Shown here in pieces: positions 8,313 through 17,444 of a stretch of 64,000 nucleotides of DNA. Numbering within the stretch: position 1 is the first letter of the stretch; the number at the start of each line of letters is the position of its first letter. The stretch is from JABDLO01 sp041749255 (GTDB taxonomy: Bacteria; Bacteroidota; Bacteroidia; Chitinophagales; Saprospiraceae): contig JBGTBR010000081.1 in NCBI GenBank assembly GCA_041749255.1, forward strand, positions 1 to 64,000, in the 5' to 3' direction. The notes under the pieces are model-generated. The model was not told where the DNA came from. It made no database searches and worked only from the letters and a program-made list of their open reading frames with translations. A program made the translations under genes and the position numbers.

Positions 8313-8941
8313 TGAACATGCAGACTTCAGGCAGAGAAAAAATAAAACATACAGGCAGAGTATTGATATTTACCGCTCCTTCCGGGTCAGGGAAAACCAC
8401 TATTGTCAGACACCTTTTAAACAAATATGAAGAACTTGCATTTTCAGTTTCAGCAACGACAAGAAAACAAAGAGATTACGAGAAAGAAGGAAGAGATTAT
8501 TACTTTATGGATAATGAAAATTTCCTGGAAAAGGTAGAAAACGAAGAATTTATAGAGTGGGAAGAAGTGTATGAAAATCAATACTATGGTACTCTCAAAT
8601 CAGAGGTAGAGCGATTGTGGAAGATGGGAAAAGTTGTGGTATTTGATATAGAAGTTAATGGAGCAACCCATTTGAAAAACAAATTTGGAGATAATGCATT
8701 GGCCATTTTTGTTAAAGTTCCAACATTGGAAAAGTTATATGCAAGACTAAAAGCCCGCAAAACTGAAGATGAAGAAAGCTTCAAACGGAGGGTAAAAAGG
8801 ATCAAAAGGGAGTTGACCTATGAAACGAATTTCGATATGGTATTGTATAATGATGAGTTAAATGATACTCTGGAGAATGCAGAAAGAATTGTAGAAAACT
8901 TTTTACAAATACATGAAAATAATACGTCATGGTTACGTTGA
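8309..8941 (+). CDS. gmk: Guanylate kinase
   Basis: This 210-residue protein converts GMP and ATP to GDP and ADP. The P-loop APSGSGKTT lies near residues 23-31. The GMP-binding region follows (SVSATTRKQRDYEKEGRDYY, then FIEWEEVYENQYYGT), and the lid is the RLKARKTEDEESFKRRVKR segment. Several in-frame ATGs crowd the start (8309, 8312, 8318). The first overlaps the yicC stop and is used here. The 3' end overlaps apaG by 13 bases, so the three genes form a tight operon. Confidence 0.95.
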   Translation: MMNMQTSGREKIKHTGRVLIFTAPSGSGKTTIVRHLLNKYEELAFSVSATTRKQRDYEKEGRDYYFMDNENFLEKVENEEFIEWEEVYENQYYGTLKSEVERLWKMGKVVVFDIEVNGATHLKNKFGDNALAIFVKVPTLEKLYARLKARKTEDEESFKRRVKRIKRELTYETNFDMVLYNDELNDTLENAERIVENFLQIHENNTSWLR

Positions 8942-9315
8942 CGACACACGGTATTAAAATTTCAGTAATCAGTCGTTTTGAAGCGGGGGCGTCCAATCCT
9001 GTTTTAAAAAGATATATACATTCATATATCGTTAAAATAGAAAATCAAAGTCAGCGAACTGTTAAATTAATTTCAAGATACTGGCTCATAACGGAAGGGG
9101 ATGGTTCCAAAAGAGAAGTGAGCGGGGAAGGGGTGGTCGGAGAACAACCCATTCTTTCACCTGGCGAAGTTCACACTTATTCTTCCTGGAGTCCGCTATC
9201 CTTACCCAACGGAAAAATGGAAGGGCATTACAATATGAGAGATTTAGACGCCGGTAAATCTTTTCAGGTATCTATTCCCGCTTTTGTGCTAACCGCTGAT
9301 TACAAGCAAAACTGA
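8929..9315 (+). CDS. apaG: ApaG domain protein
   Basis: This 128-residue protein is the usual length of ApaG, a small immunoglobulin-like beta protein. The hallmark core VGEQPILSPGEVHTYSSWSP is present, with GHYNMRDLDAGKSFQVSIPAF behind it. ApaG proteins were first linked to Co2+ tolerance and Mg2+ efflux; the molecular role is not settled. The start overlaps the gmk end, which implies co-translation. A 58-base gap separates it from the convergent MtfA-like gene. Confidence 0.92.
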   Translation: MVTLTTHGIKISVISRFEAGASNPVLKRYIHSYIVKIENQSQRTVKLISRYWLITEGDGSKREVSGEGVVGEQPILSPGEVHTYSSWSPLSLPNGKMEGHYNMRDLDAGKSFQVSIPAFVLTADYKQN

Positions 9316-9373
9316 GAAATCATACCTTTTTATCTGCAATTACTCATACCCTCTCTAAAGGGAAGACTGAACT

Positions 9374-10231
9374 TCATGGAGATATTTTGTAAAATAGACG
9401 TGATAGAACTTCGTAAAGGTCAGGATAGTTTTCCATCATGTTTTTTGGGTTGGTAAAAAAACATGTGATCAGGGCAGCCCGGTTGTCAATTTTGTTGTAG
9501 CCGGATGTAGCTAAGATAGTTGAATAAGGGATTCCCATACAGGTTTCAATAATTTGATCGTTGATTTCTTCTTCAGAGGGCAGTATCTCTGGCTCAAAAA
9601 CCTCCAGGTAAGCCATGGCGAAAACATGAACTCCCACATTGTAATACTCTTTATTGACCATTCCGGCGAGTAGATGTTCAAGTGATAATATAATCATGCC
9701 ATCCTCCCGATTAAGTTCGAACGTATGCAGAAATTGAAACACAGGCGAAGGAAAAGCATGTTTATAAATATATATCCTGTCATAATCCCCCATCAGGTAA
9801 TCATCCCTGTTTAATGTAAGCATGATCGGAATACTGGCAATGATTCCCTGAATGTCATCGGGTACATCCCTGACTTCGCTTCCCACCGATTTGAATTCTC
9901 TTCCGAAGAGGTAAATATTCAACCTGTCTCTGAATATTTTTTTATCCAGGTCATTCAGTTGATTGTAAAATAAGTGATAGCGCTCCAGCCACCGGACAAC
10001 GGCTTTATCGAGTAGCCCCGGATTCCTCTTTCTGTACCAGAAATCAATCTGCGGACTCAGCACCATCAAGGCAGCGAATAAAATACCAGGAACCAATACC
10101 CATATAGAAAAATCCCTGTTCCCAGCAGTCTCGGCATAGTATACAATGGCTATGGCTGCCAGGACAAGAGGCATTATAAGAATTTTTGACAGGGAATGAA
10201 TTTGCATATCAGGTATGTTTACAAAATACAT
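9374..10231 (-). CDS. MtfA-like (M90-type) protein with lost zinc-protease motif
   Basis: This is a 285-residue protein. Two membrane segments at about residues 17-31 and 42-58 are followed by a soluble domain that follows the layout of Bacteroidota MtfA-type peptidases: FYNQLNDLDKKIFRDRL, then RIYIYKHAFPSP and GMIILSLEHLLAG, ending NPKNMMENYPDLYEVLSRLF. In active members the next element is HExxH. Here it reads H202-V-F-A-M206, so the catalytic Glu and the second His are gone. The usual downstream Glu (DPAEFF-type) is also missing (DNRAAL). It is probably a non-enzymatic paralogue. The family call is moderately sure; the missing residues are seen directly. Confidence 0.7.
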   Translation of the reverse strand: MYFVNIPDMQIHSLSKILIMPLVLAAIAIVYYAETAGNRDFSIWVLVPGILFAALMVLSPQIDFWYRKRNPGLLDKAVVRWLERYHLFYNQLNDLDKKIFRDRLNIYLFGREFKSVGSEVRDVPDDIQGIIASIPIMLTLNRDDYLMGDYDRIYIYKHAFPSPVFQFLHTFELNREDGMIILSLEHLLAGMVNKEYYNVGVHVFAMAYLEVFEPEILPSEEEINDQIIETCMGIPYSTILATSGYNKIDNRAALITCFFTNPKNMMENYPDLYEVLSRLFYKISP

Positions 10232-10281
10232 GTAAAGATACGATATCGCCTGCAGTATTACCTGAGTCCAATATGTTAGGA

Positions 10282-11907
10282 CTATTTTTTTCTCTTTGCT
10301 TCTATGGTATTACCTCCCTGATGTAAGATCAGGCTCATCGTTTTTCCCAACTCATTCTTTACGAATTCGATAGTGGCCTCGAATTCTTTAGGATAAAATT
10401 TCACTTCGCTTTCAGCAAATAGAGGTAATTTAATCTGTCCGGTTGCCTGGCTCATCAATTGTCCATTCTCCAGTGTAACCGAAAGTATGAAAGAGGGATT
10501 GATTTCATAGTCCCCCACGTATTGTTTAAGAACTTCTTCAGGTATCACCACCTCAATTCGCTCTGGTAAAGGGCGGGTGGTTTTTATCCCTGTGGTGGTA
10601 GAAGTTCTCGTAAATAATGTAGCTCGTAGGGTATCGTCCTGACTTGAAAATCGAAGGTATGTTAATCCCTGATCAAATAAAAAAACCAAATCTGAAGCAG
10701 CAGTTAATTTTAATTTAGAGCTCCCTTCTCGCTGGCTGTACAATTGACCGTTATCCACTGTAATCATTCTCACTGTCCCGTCTTCAAATTCGTAAACTCC
10801 GGAGAGTGAATTGAGGTGTGTGGGTTGGAGCACTACAGATGGATCGGGTTCCGGATAGGGTTTTCCTATGGCATAAGCTGCTATTCTGGTGCTTATCTCG
10901 AACGGGGTGACAGCATCGGTATTGGTTAATATAGCCACGTAAACGTCCTCTTCCGGTATGTAAATGACATTGGAAATAAACCCAAAAATACCACCGCTAT
11001 GTTCGTAGGTTTTACTGCCTGATATTTGGCTAAGACTCCACCCATACCCGTAATCTATCTTTGAACCATCCCTCAATACTGTAGGTGTTATGGCTTTTGT
11101 AAAACTTTCGCTTGAGATCAGTTTATTGCTTTTTATAGCCTGATTCCAAATATACAGATCCTCTACGCTGCTCATGATAGAACCTGCAGCATGTGGGTGT
11201 GTCATGCTCAGATATTCAGCATTCTTTAAACCCATTCCAAATTGATATCCGGAGACCCGTTTGGGTATAATTTTAGCAGCATTGCCATAATGAGTATTCT
11301 TAAGTCCCAAAGGGTTGATGATCTTTTCAATGAGGACATCTTCATAGGATTTTCCTGTTACTTGTTCAATGATATGACCGAGTAAGACATAACCAGAGTT
11401 ATTGTAGGCATATTTTTCCCCAGGTAAAAAATCCATAGGTTGGTCTTTGAATACTTCTATGAGTTCGGAAGTTGACAGATCATTTCGCCATAATTTACGC
11501 CATTCCATCATGCTGGTATAACTCTTAATTCCTGATGTGTGGTTGAGGAGGTGATGAATTGTAATGGTATGTCCGTGGGTTGGATACGAGGGAATATATT
11601 TGGTAATATCGTCGTCGAGTTTCATTTTGCCCTCTTCGATCAACATCAGTATTAACGTGGAGGTAAATTGTTTGGTAACGGATCCTATTTGAAACACCAT
11701 ATCTTCATCTATGGGAATGTTGTGCTCTAAATTGGCCAGACCATATCCTTTCTTTAATAGAATTTCGTCACCCCTGGCTACTAAAATGGCAGCTCCCGGT
11801 CCTGATGAAGAGTATTGTGAAGTAATCCATTCATCGGTTTTTTCTTCGAGTGATTGACCTTGAAGAAGTATAGGTAAAAATAAAAGAAGAAAGAAATATT
11901 TTGACAT
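10282..11907 (-). CDS. Secreted class C beta-lactamase-family serine hydrolase
   Basis: The protein has 541 residues from the ATG at 11907, chosen because MSKYFFLLLFLPILLQGQS is a clean signal peptide; the longer frame adds MHINT. The penicillin-binding fold shows S76-V-T-K79 (SxxK), YNNSGYVLLG (YxN) and a HSGG motif in place of KTG. A C-terminal beta region of roughly 190 residues follows, as in many Bacteroidota 'beta-lactamase family' esterases or peptidases. It probably acts in the periplasm on D-amino-acid peptides or esters; antibiotic resistance should not be assumed. Its own upstream region is 11908-12327. Confidence 0.85.
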   Translation of the reverse strand: MSKYFFLLLFLPILLQGQSLEEKTDEWITSQYSSSGPGAAILVARGDEILLKKGYGLANLEHNIPIDEDMVFQIGSVTKQFTSTLILMLIEEGKMKLDDDITKYIPSYPTHGHTITIHHLLNHTSGIKSYTSMMEWRKLWRNDLSTSELIEVFKDQPMDFLPGEKYAYNNSGYVLLGHIIEQVTGKSYEDVLIEKIINPLGLKNTHYGNAAKIIPKRVSGYQFGMGLKNAEYLSMTHPHAAGSIMSSVEDLYIWNQAIKSNKLISSESFTKAITPTVLRDGSKIDYGYGWSLSQISGSKTYEHSGGIFGFISNVIYIPEEDVYVAILTNTDAVTPFEISTRIAAYAIGKPYPEPDPSVVLQPTHLNSLSGVYEFEDGTVRMITVDNGQLYSQREGSSKLKLTAASDLVFLFDQGLTYLRFSSQDDTLRATLFTRTSTTTGIKTTRPLPERIEVVIPEEVLKQYVGDYEINPSFILSVTLENGQLMSQATGQIKLPLFAESEVKFYPKEFEATIEFVKNELGKTMSLILHQGGNTIEAKRKK

Positions 11908-12327
11908 GGTATTGATATGCATTTGTTTACTATTTTTTATGAAGAAATTTCAGATTCAAAATCATAACATTATCAGCAGAAATTCTTCGTTTATCAAGAT
12001 TTTTCTGCTTTCATAATTTTCAATCCATTTTGTCCATTGATGTGCAATATTGATTCGTATAAAGCTTTCATAATGATACAATAATAATGATATACATGGG
12101 TGTCAAATCATATTCTAGACGAAAGGATAAAATAAATCGAGATAATTACTTTAAATATAAAACCCGGAATATGCCTTAAAAAACCTTCTTTAATGCTTCT
12201 CTCAGAAATTCACGTAATGTATTTGTTGCCGGTAACCAGGTTCACATGTATACTCTCACTTTAAAGTTCTCAATAAGGATTTAATGAAATTGCATCAGAA
12301 TGGGAAGAAATAAATAATCCAACAATG
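11908..12327. other. AT-rich intergenic region
   Basis: This 420-base region lies between the hydrolase start and the tRNA-Phe promoter. It must hold the minus-strand promoter of the hydrolase. I see no ORF, repeat or structured RNA. Confidence 0.5.
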
Positions 12328-12358
12328 TTTGGTAAAAGCAAAAAAGGACGTAAATTTG
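12328..12358 (+). promoter_or_regulatory. Consensus Bacteroidota promoter of tRNA-Phe
   Basis: TTTG at 12328-12331, a spacer of exactly 19 bases, then TAAATTTG at 12351-12358 gives a complete match to the TTTG-N19-TAnnTTTG promoter known from Bacteroidota. The predicted start point near 12365 leaves a leader of about 48 bases before the tRNA. Confidence 0.75.
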
Positions 12359-12412
12359 CCATCTCTTAAAAAAAAGAGCCCTGTCCCGCCATGGAAATGG
12401 GTTTTTTGCAAG

Positions 12413-12485
12413 GGTACCTTAGCTCAGTTGGTAGAGCACAGGACTGAAAATCCTGGTGTCCCTGGTTCGATTCCTGGAGGTACCA
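12413..12485 (+). tRNA. tRNA-Phe (GAA)
   Basis: This is a 73-base cloverleaf. The acceptor arm GGTACCT pairs with AGGTACC, followed by discriminator A at 12485. The D-arm TAGCTCAGTTGGTAGAGC, the anticodon arm CAGGA-CTGAAAA-TCCTG (anticodon GAA) and a T-arm with GGTTCGATTCC are all intact. The 3' CCA is not encoded (ACG follows). Confidence 0.97.
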
Positions 12486-12496
12486 CGCTTTCTGAA

Positions 12497-12527
12497 AGCC
12501 TTCTAAGTTTCTTAGGGGGCTTTTTTT
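12497..12527 (+). terminator. Intrinsic terminator after tRNA-Phe
   Basis: AGCCTTCTAAG, then loop TTTC, then TTAGGGGGCT forms a G-U-containing stem followed by seven T residues, 12 bases after the tRNA. Confidence 0.7.
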
Positions 12528-12529
12528 AT

Positions 12530-12823
12530 GCAGTTCGAAATTTTTCTTCGACTTTCCGACCTTCCGACTTTCAGACCTTCAACCTGCCGAAGGCGAAAAC
12601 CTTAACCTCATTTCAGCTCGTAGTAAGCAATGGGTTCACCGTTTTCCGTTCACCGTTTTCCGTTCACTTTTCATTGCTAAACCTTCTGACTTTCAGACCT
12701 TCCGACCTTCGACTTTCCGACTGTCCGACCATCTGACCGTTTACAGTTCACTGCTCACCGTTTACCGTTTTTTCGACCTGCCAAAGGCGAAAACCTCAAC
12801 CTTAACCTTATCCTTAACCTCCC
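12530..12823. repeat. Mosaic word-repeat cluster 1
   Basis: This cluster is made of degenerate words on the plus strand: CTTTCCGACCTTCCGAC-type 7-10-mers, CACCGTTTTCCGTTCACC-type words and AACCTTAACCTCA hexamers. Two copies of the GC-rich core (CGACCTGCCGAAGGCGAAAA type) lie at 12578-12600 and 12771-12794. The hexamer block runs right up to the Dabb stop codon. It lies in a convergent gap (tRNA-Phe / Dabb gene) and has no coding potential. Confidence 0.8.
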
Positions 12824-13234
12824 TTACTTTACAACACTATCATATATCCTGATACTATCTACCATACCTGAAAATCCATCCCTGAATTCGTTGTGCAAAG
12901 AATCCACCTGATAGTAGTCATGTCCCTCACTATCGGCAAATGAAGTAAGTATGGCAACGTCATAAGTGTTGTCCACGACTTCTCTGGGAGTCATAGCGGG
13001 TACAACTATATGGTAGTCTATCAGACTTTCGATTTGTGCCATGGCTTCGAGACCGCCTATAAATTCCTTTCTTTGATCTTCTGTTAACTCTTTATCCAGG
13101 TAGAAATAAACATTGTGGAAGAAAGTTGGAGGTTCAACTTGAATTTCTTCGACACTTTTGCCAGCGGGCTGACATGATATCGCAATGCAAATGAGCAAGA
13201 TGGCTACCGGGAATTTAAAATAAGTTTTTTTCAT
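12824..13234 (-). CDS. Dabb-domain lipoprotein
   Basis: This is a 136-residue protein. The signal peptide MKKTYFKFPVAILLICIAIS ends at a lipobox cysteine (C21). The mature part is a single stress-responsive dimeric alpha/beta-barrel (Dabb) domain: HNVYFYLDKELTEDQRKEF, then IVVPAMTPREVVDNTYDVAI and a HDYYQVDSLHNEF segment. Dabb proteins fold as dimeric ferredoxin-like barrels; some are enzymes, most are unassigned. A lipid-anchored form is typical of Bacteroidota. The stop codon lies inside the edge of mosaic cluster 1. Confidence 0.85.
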   Translation of the reverse strand: MKKTYFKFPVAILLICIAISCQPAGKSVEEIQVEPPTFFHNVYFYLDKELTEDQRKEFIGGLEAMAQIESLIDYHIVVPAMTPREVVDNTYDVAILTSFADSEGHDYYQVDSLHNEFRDGFSGMVDSIRIYDSVVK

Positions 13235-13261
13235 AGTGTGATTTTAAATTTTGGTACTAAT

Positions 13262-13370
13262 CAGCCTCTAGTATAAATGAGTTGTTTTGTCATGATTTTT
13301 AACCCCAAAGCTTTGGGGGCTATTCATATTTAACTCCTTCGGAGTTATAGCTGGGTAGTTGCAAATATTG
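13262..13370. repeat. Palindromic element B, copy 1
   Basis: Starting with the block TAAATGAGTTGTTTTGTCAT, it contains two palindromes, CCCCAAAGCTTTGGGG and AACTCCTTCGGAGTT, joined by TATTCATATTT and ending AGCTGGGTAGTTGC. Related copies occur at 21417-21611 and 51290-51376. It lies between the 5' end of the Dabb gene and the 3' end of the acyl-CoA ligase gene, both on the minus strand. Confidence 0.75.
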
Positions 13371-13390
13371 ATCCTGGTTAATAAGACCAT

Positions 13391-15052
13391 CTAATCCAAG
13401 CCCTTTAAATCCTTTCTCAGAATTTTACCCACATTTGTTTTAGGCATCTCTTCGATGAATTTGACAATTTTTGGGACCTTGTATCCTGTCAGATATTGTC
13501 TGGCGTATTCGATAATCTCTTTTTCGGACAATGACTTATCTTTTTTAACAATGAAAACTTTAACCACTTCTCCGGATTTTTCGTCAGGTGCTCCCACGAC
13601 TCCTACTTCCAGCACTTTGGGATGCATGGCCAAAACATCTTCAATTTCATTGGGGTAAACATTAAATCCCGAAACCAGGATCATATCTTTTTTCCTGTCT
13701 ACGATACTAAAATAACCGTCATCATCCATGGTTGCCATATCGCCTGTACAAAGCCAATCTTTAATGATCGTTTTAGCTGTTTCTTCCGGTTTATTATAAT
13801 AACCCTTCATCACTTGAGGTCCTTTTGCCTGGAGTTCGCCAATTTGCCCGATTCCCAGAACATTCCCATCCTCATCTACGATCCTCACATCTGTAGAAGG
13901 CACTGGAAGACCTATACTGCCAATTCTGGCATTTTCGTCAAATGGATTGATGGTAATAACCGGTGAGGATTCTGTCATACCATAGCCTTCGCTGAGTCTG
14001 CATCCGGTGACCTGATACCATTTTTCTGCTACAGCTTTTTGTATAGCCATTCCACCTCCTACTGTTACTTTGAGTGATGATGTGTCTACTTTTTTGAATT
14101 CATCGTTGTGAATCAAGGCATTGAAGAGGGTATTCACTCCGGTCATAAGTGAAACCTTGTGTTTTTTAAACTCTTTATTGATGGAAGACAAATCTCGCGG
14201 ATTCACCACCAGAATGGTCATTGCGCCCAACTTCATCATAGCCAGACAATTTACTGAAAAAGCAAATATGTGGTACATAGGCAGAGGTGAAAGAGCGATT
14301 TCTTTACCGTTTTCAAGGTATTTTGACATCCAGGCTTCCATTTGCAACATATTTGCAAGCATATTGCGGTTGGTAAGCATAGCACCTTTGGATACTCCGG
14401 TAGTGCCACCAGTATATTGGTGAAGAATGACATCATCCGGTCCACTATCAAATGGATTAATCTTAAACTTTGACCCCACTTTTAAAGCATCAGACATTTT
14501 TACTGTATTGTTCAGTTCATATGCCGGAACCATTTTTTTAATGCGCTTGATGACGAAATTTACCAAAGCTCCTTTCACAAAACCCAGCATCTCTCCTATG
14601 CTGGTGGTTATCACAACTTCGATAGACGTATCTCCGATGATCTTTTCAAGGTTAGAGCAAAAATTTTCAGCGATCACAATCGCCTTTACACCGCTATCAT
14701 TAAACTGGTGTTTCATTTCTCTGGGTGTGTAGAGTGGGTTGGTATTGACGGCAATAAGACCTGCTCTTAAAACTCCAAATATGGCTATGGGATATTGCAA
14801 TAGGTTGGGCATCATAATAGCGACACGGTCTCCTCTTTTCAAACCACGTGATTGAAGATAAGAAGCAAATTCTGAAGAATATTTGTCTAACTCTTTGAAA
14901 GAAATGGTTCTGCCCATACAGTGAAAAGCCGGCTTCGCACCCCATTTTTTAAAACAGTCTTCTAAAAATTCTACCAAAGTATTGTATTGTGTGGAATCGA
15001 TATTGGCCGGAATTCCGGTAGGATAACTCTTCATCCATGGTCTGTTTTCCAT
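13391..15052 (-). CDS. fadD: Long-chain fatty-acid-CoA ligase
   Basis: This is a 553-residue ANL-superfamily enzyme that forms acyl-CoA from a fatty acid, ATP and CoA. Visible motifs are the A3 loop YTGGTTGVSKGAMLTN, GYGMTESSPVITINP (A5), WLCTGDMATMDDDGYF with IVDRKKDMILVSGFNVYP (A7/A8 hinge), and the C-terminal catalytic lysine in PKTNVGKILRKDL. The length and the insertion pattern near residues 150-190 fit FadD-type long-chain ligases. It is probably peripheral to the inner membrane. It appears monocistronic, with element B after its stop. Confidence 0.9.
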   Translation of the reverse strand: MENRPWMKSYPTGIPANIDSTQYNTLVEFLEDCFKKWGAKPAFHCMGRTISFKELDKYSSEFASYLQSRGLKRGDRVAIMMPNLLQYPIAIFGVLRAGLIAVNTNPLYTPREMKHQFNDSGVKAIVIAENFCSNLEKIIGDTSIEVVITTSIGEMLGFVKGALVNFVIKRIKKMVPAYELNNTVKMSDALKVGSKFKINPFDSGPDDVILHQYTGGTTGVSKGAMLTNRNMLANMLQMEAWMSKYLENGKEIALSPLPMYHIFAFSVNCLAMMKLGAMTILVVNPRDLSSINKEFKKHKVSLMTGVNTLFNALIHNDEFKKVDTSSLKVTVGGGMAIQKAVAEKWYQVTGCRLSEGYGMTESSPVITINPFDENARIGSIGLPVPSTDVRIVDEDGNVLGIGQIGELQAKGPQVMKGYYNKPEETAKTIIKDWLCTGDMATMDDDGYFSIVDRKKDMILVSGFNVYPNEIEDVLAMHPKVLEVGVVGAPDEKSGEVVKVFIVKKDKSLSEKEIIEYARQYLTGYKVPKIVKFIEEMPKTNVGKILRKDLKGLD

Positions 15053-15182
15053 ATTGCTTTATTTATAATTTACTGTAAGAAGTGTTAAAAATGGAGACAA
15101 TGGGTAAAAATAAAGATTTAATGCATTAATTTCAAAGAAGGCAATAAAAACTCATTCTCAACAATCGAAATACCAGGCAATT

Positions 15183-16292
15183 TTAGATATTTCTCTTCCA
15201 TGCTGATTCCATCCATAATACATCTTGTTTGTCTATGTGGATTTTCGCATTCCATTCGTATGTGCTTGGCCAGTTCCGGAATATTTTTACTGCTCTATAC
15301 ATAAACCGAAGCGATAATTTTGTTGGACGAGGCTTCCACCCACCAGAAGGAGTCAGTGAAATAATAATTTTTTCATCTTGTTTTACGATGGAATACCGAC
15401 CAGGAATTTTACCGGTCGAAGGGTCACCTTCAATAATAAAACTCCCTGAGCAATCAACATCTTGAAGATGTGAATGAATGGCTGGGAAAGGAGGAGAAAA
15501 TGCTACTTGGATGGGATGTAAATTGTTATTTCTCGTTATATCCGAAATGCAGGGTTTTTTATTGTCCCATTGCAGATTCATGGTGTAATCTTCAAACTGA
15601 ACTTCCTTGATACCTTCTTCTACAGTTATTCCTTCTAACACGCCATTAAAAGCCGGATTAAATGTAGCAATTAGTGGTCTGGGACTGTACCGGGTGAAAT
15701 ACATCTGCGTCCAGTCCATCGGTAATGGAAGTTTGTCTGGTTTGTGATGTTTTCCCTGAATGGAAATCTCTATGACTGTGTGCTTTTTTCTTACAAAATA
15801 AAAGTCATGTAGATAAATGAGGGGCAATGAAGAGGGCTTTTCAGCCGCAAAACCCATTGGAGCGAGTAGACCAAATGGTTTTCTTTTTTTTGTGTTTCTT
15901 TCTTTGACCCGGAGAATCACATCCCTGCCGTATAAGTCATGAAAACTATAAAAGGCTTGTACACCGTAATCGTCAATTTCGAAAAATGCTTCTGACATTT
16001 CTCTCATGGCTATTTGATGAAGACCTTTGCCGGCAATATTGTATTTTTCAGGATCGGGACTTAATCCCGGCTGGTGATACACATCTACTTTTCCATCTAC
16101 CCTCCATCCAATGACCAGGTGAGCTTCATTATTATTCTTATCGATAAATACCTGAGGTTCAAATCCTACGTAAACAGAGTCCGGATCTTTTTCAAAATTC
16201 ATTAATAATAATTTGTCCATTGGATCAATGTCAATACGGAATGGTATATAGAGAACCGTTTCTTTGATTTGCTCCATCATAGTTTTTATCAT
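15183..16292 (-). CDS. Hypothetical protein
   Basis: This is a 369-residue protein with no signal peptide or membrane segment. The start is unclear: MIKTMMEQIKE has Met codons at 16292, 16280 and 16277. It is predicted to be largely beta-stranded, with many aromatic and proline residues (GWRVDGKVDVYHQPGLSPDP, PMGFAAEKPSSLPL, GSFIIEGDPSTGKIPGRYSI). Most of the ORF resembles a two-lobed, lipocalin-like or carotenoid-hydratase-like beta protein, but I cannot name a family. It follows the DUF6544 gene by 53 bases on the same strand, and the two may form a unit with ccoI. Confidence 0.65.
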   Translation of the reverse strand: MIKTMMEQIKETVLYIPFRIDIDPMDKLLLMNFEKDPDSVYVGFEPQVFIDKNNNEAHLVIGWRVDGKVDVYHQPGLSPDPEKYNIAGKGLHQIAMREMSEAFFEIDDYGVQAFYSFHDLYGRDVILRVKERNTKKRKPFGLLAPMGFAAEKPSSLPLIYLHDFYFVRKKHTVIEISIQGKHHKPDKLPLPMDWTQMYFTRYSPRPLIATFNPAFNGVLEGITVEEGIKEVQFEDYTMNLQWDNKKPCISDITRNNNLHPIQVAFSPPFPAIHSHLQDVDCSGSFIIEGDPSTGKIPGRYSIVKQDEKIIISLTPSGGWKPRPTKLSLRFMYRAVKIFRNWPSTYEWNAKIHIDKQDVLWMESAWKRNI

Positions 16293-16345
16293 TGTTTTTT
16301 ATGGCTTATGGACTTCATTTAAAATCCCTAAAAAATTTACGCATT

Positions 16346-17431
16346 TCAATAATAATCAATGCTATTGACTTTTATTTTTGCCCAGGTCCAATCTCCTTCA
16401 TCCAATATCCATGTAGCACGGCAAAGAGTGGGAATTCTGATTCCATTCATTTCTTCGGTTTTTTCCACTTCAATGATCCATTCTTTCAAGTCTGCATTTT
16501 CATCACTACCCATAAACCTGAGGGTGGAGAATTTTTTAATATCGCCATTTTCATGAAAATGAAAAGTACCCGTACCGCTTGTGCCTTGCCAGAACATGGT
16601 GGCTTTTGCAGATTGATGGTCTATTTCTTCCCAAACTATATAAGGACTTACCGCAGCAGTGGGAAACCAAACGATTTCTCCAAGATATCTCTGTAGGGAA
16701 GCTTGATTGATTTTATCATTATCCATTTCATTGACTACAGGAAAAGAAGAAGCTATTTTGATCAGCATTTCACCTTTACCATCTTTAAAAAGATCTCTTC
16801 CTTTAATGGGAATAAAATTCATCATTTTCATGCGAATAGTCCACAGGAAGGATGGATCGTGAGTATTATAGTATTGTTCGGCTTCTCCCTGGTACCATGT
16901 CTTTTGTCCAGGTTTAAATAAGAGTGAAAATTCCTGTTTGAGATGCACGTAATTGATCATGGGATTTCCGATGACACCACTTTGTTCAAGCCAATTTTTT
17001 ACAGGTCGGGGTAAATCGCGAATGTCCTGTTCTTTTAAGAGTTTTTGATTTTCCTGTGAGGGTTTAAAGATTGAAGAGATTTCATGTTGAATTTGACGAT
17101 CAAACTGGAATGCAAACCAACCTAATATACAAACCATCAGGATGATGGTATTTGGAATGGTACCAAATTTAGCATCTTGCCAGGAGAGTAGAATGACTAT
17201 TTGAGATATAAAAACTGCAATTATTCCTATTACCCAATAATATTTTTGTTCTTTCCAAAATGCAATGCCAAAGACCAGGAACAAAATACATGTGGTTAAC
17301 CAGAACAGTCCCAATGGTTTGGAATAAGATAAAGTGAGCTCTTTTATTTCTATGAAAGAAAACGCCTTTAAAAATCCGGCTAAATGAATGATTCCGTGCA
17401 GGAAGGTCAGTATCAAAAATGCTATTCTCAT
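16346..17431 (-). CDS. DUF6544-family membrane protein
   Basis: This is a 361-residue protein. Four N-terminal transmembrane helices lie within residues 1-115 (MRIAFLILTFLHGIIHLAGF, then LGLFWLTTCILFLVFGIAF, YYWVIGIIAVFISQIVILLS and TIILMVCILGWFAF). A soluble domain of about 235 residues follows, containing LPRPVKNWLEQSGVIG, FLWTIRMKMMNFIPIKGRD and WFPTAAVSPYIVWEEID. This pattern matches the DUF6544 (DUF6920) group, whose function is unknown. Its start lies 13 bases after the ccoI stop on the same strand, so it is probably co-transcribed with ccoI. Confidence 0.75.
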   Translation of the reverse strand: MRIAFLILTFLHGIIHLAGFLKAFSFIEIKELTLSYSKPLGLFWLTTCILFLVFGIAFWKEQKYYWVIGIIAVFISQIVILLSWQDAKFGTIPNTIILMVCILGWFAFQFDRQIQHEISSIFKPSQENQKLLKEQDIRDLPRPVKNWLEQSGVIGNPMINYVHLKQEFSLLFKPGQKTWYQGEAEQYYNTHDPSFLWTIRMKMMNFIPIKGRDLFKDGKGEMLIKIASSFPVVNEMDNDKINQASLQRYLGEIVWFPTAAVSPYIVWEEIDHQSAKATMFWQGTSGTGTFHFHENGDIKKFSTLRFMGSDENADLKEWIIEVEKTEEMNGIRIPTLCRATWILDEGDWTWAKIKVNSIDYY

Positions 17432-17444
17432 ACGTATTCTGGAT

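Noticed and set aside
10282..11907. Antibiotic-resistance beta-lactamase
   Set aside because: It has the SxxK/YxN fold, but the KTG position is HSGG and there is a long extra C-terminal domain, as in esterases and peptidases of the family.
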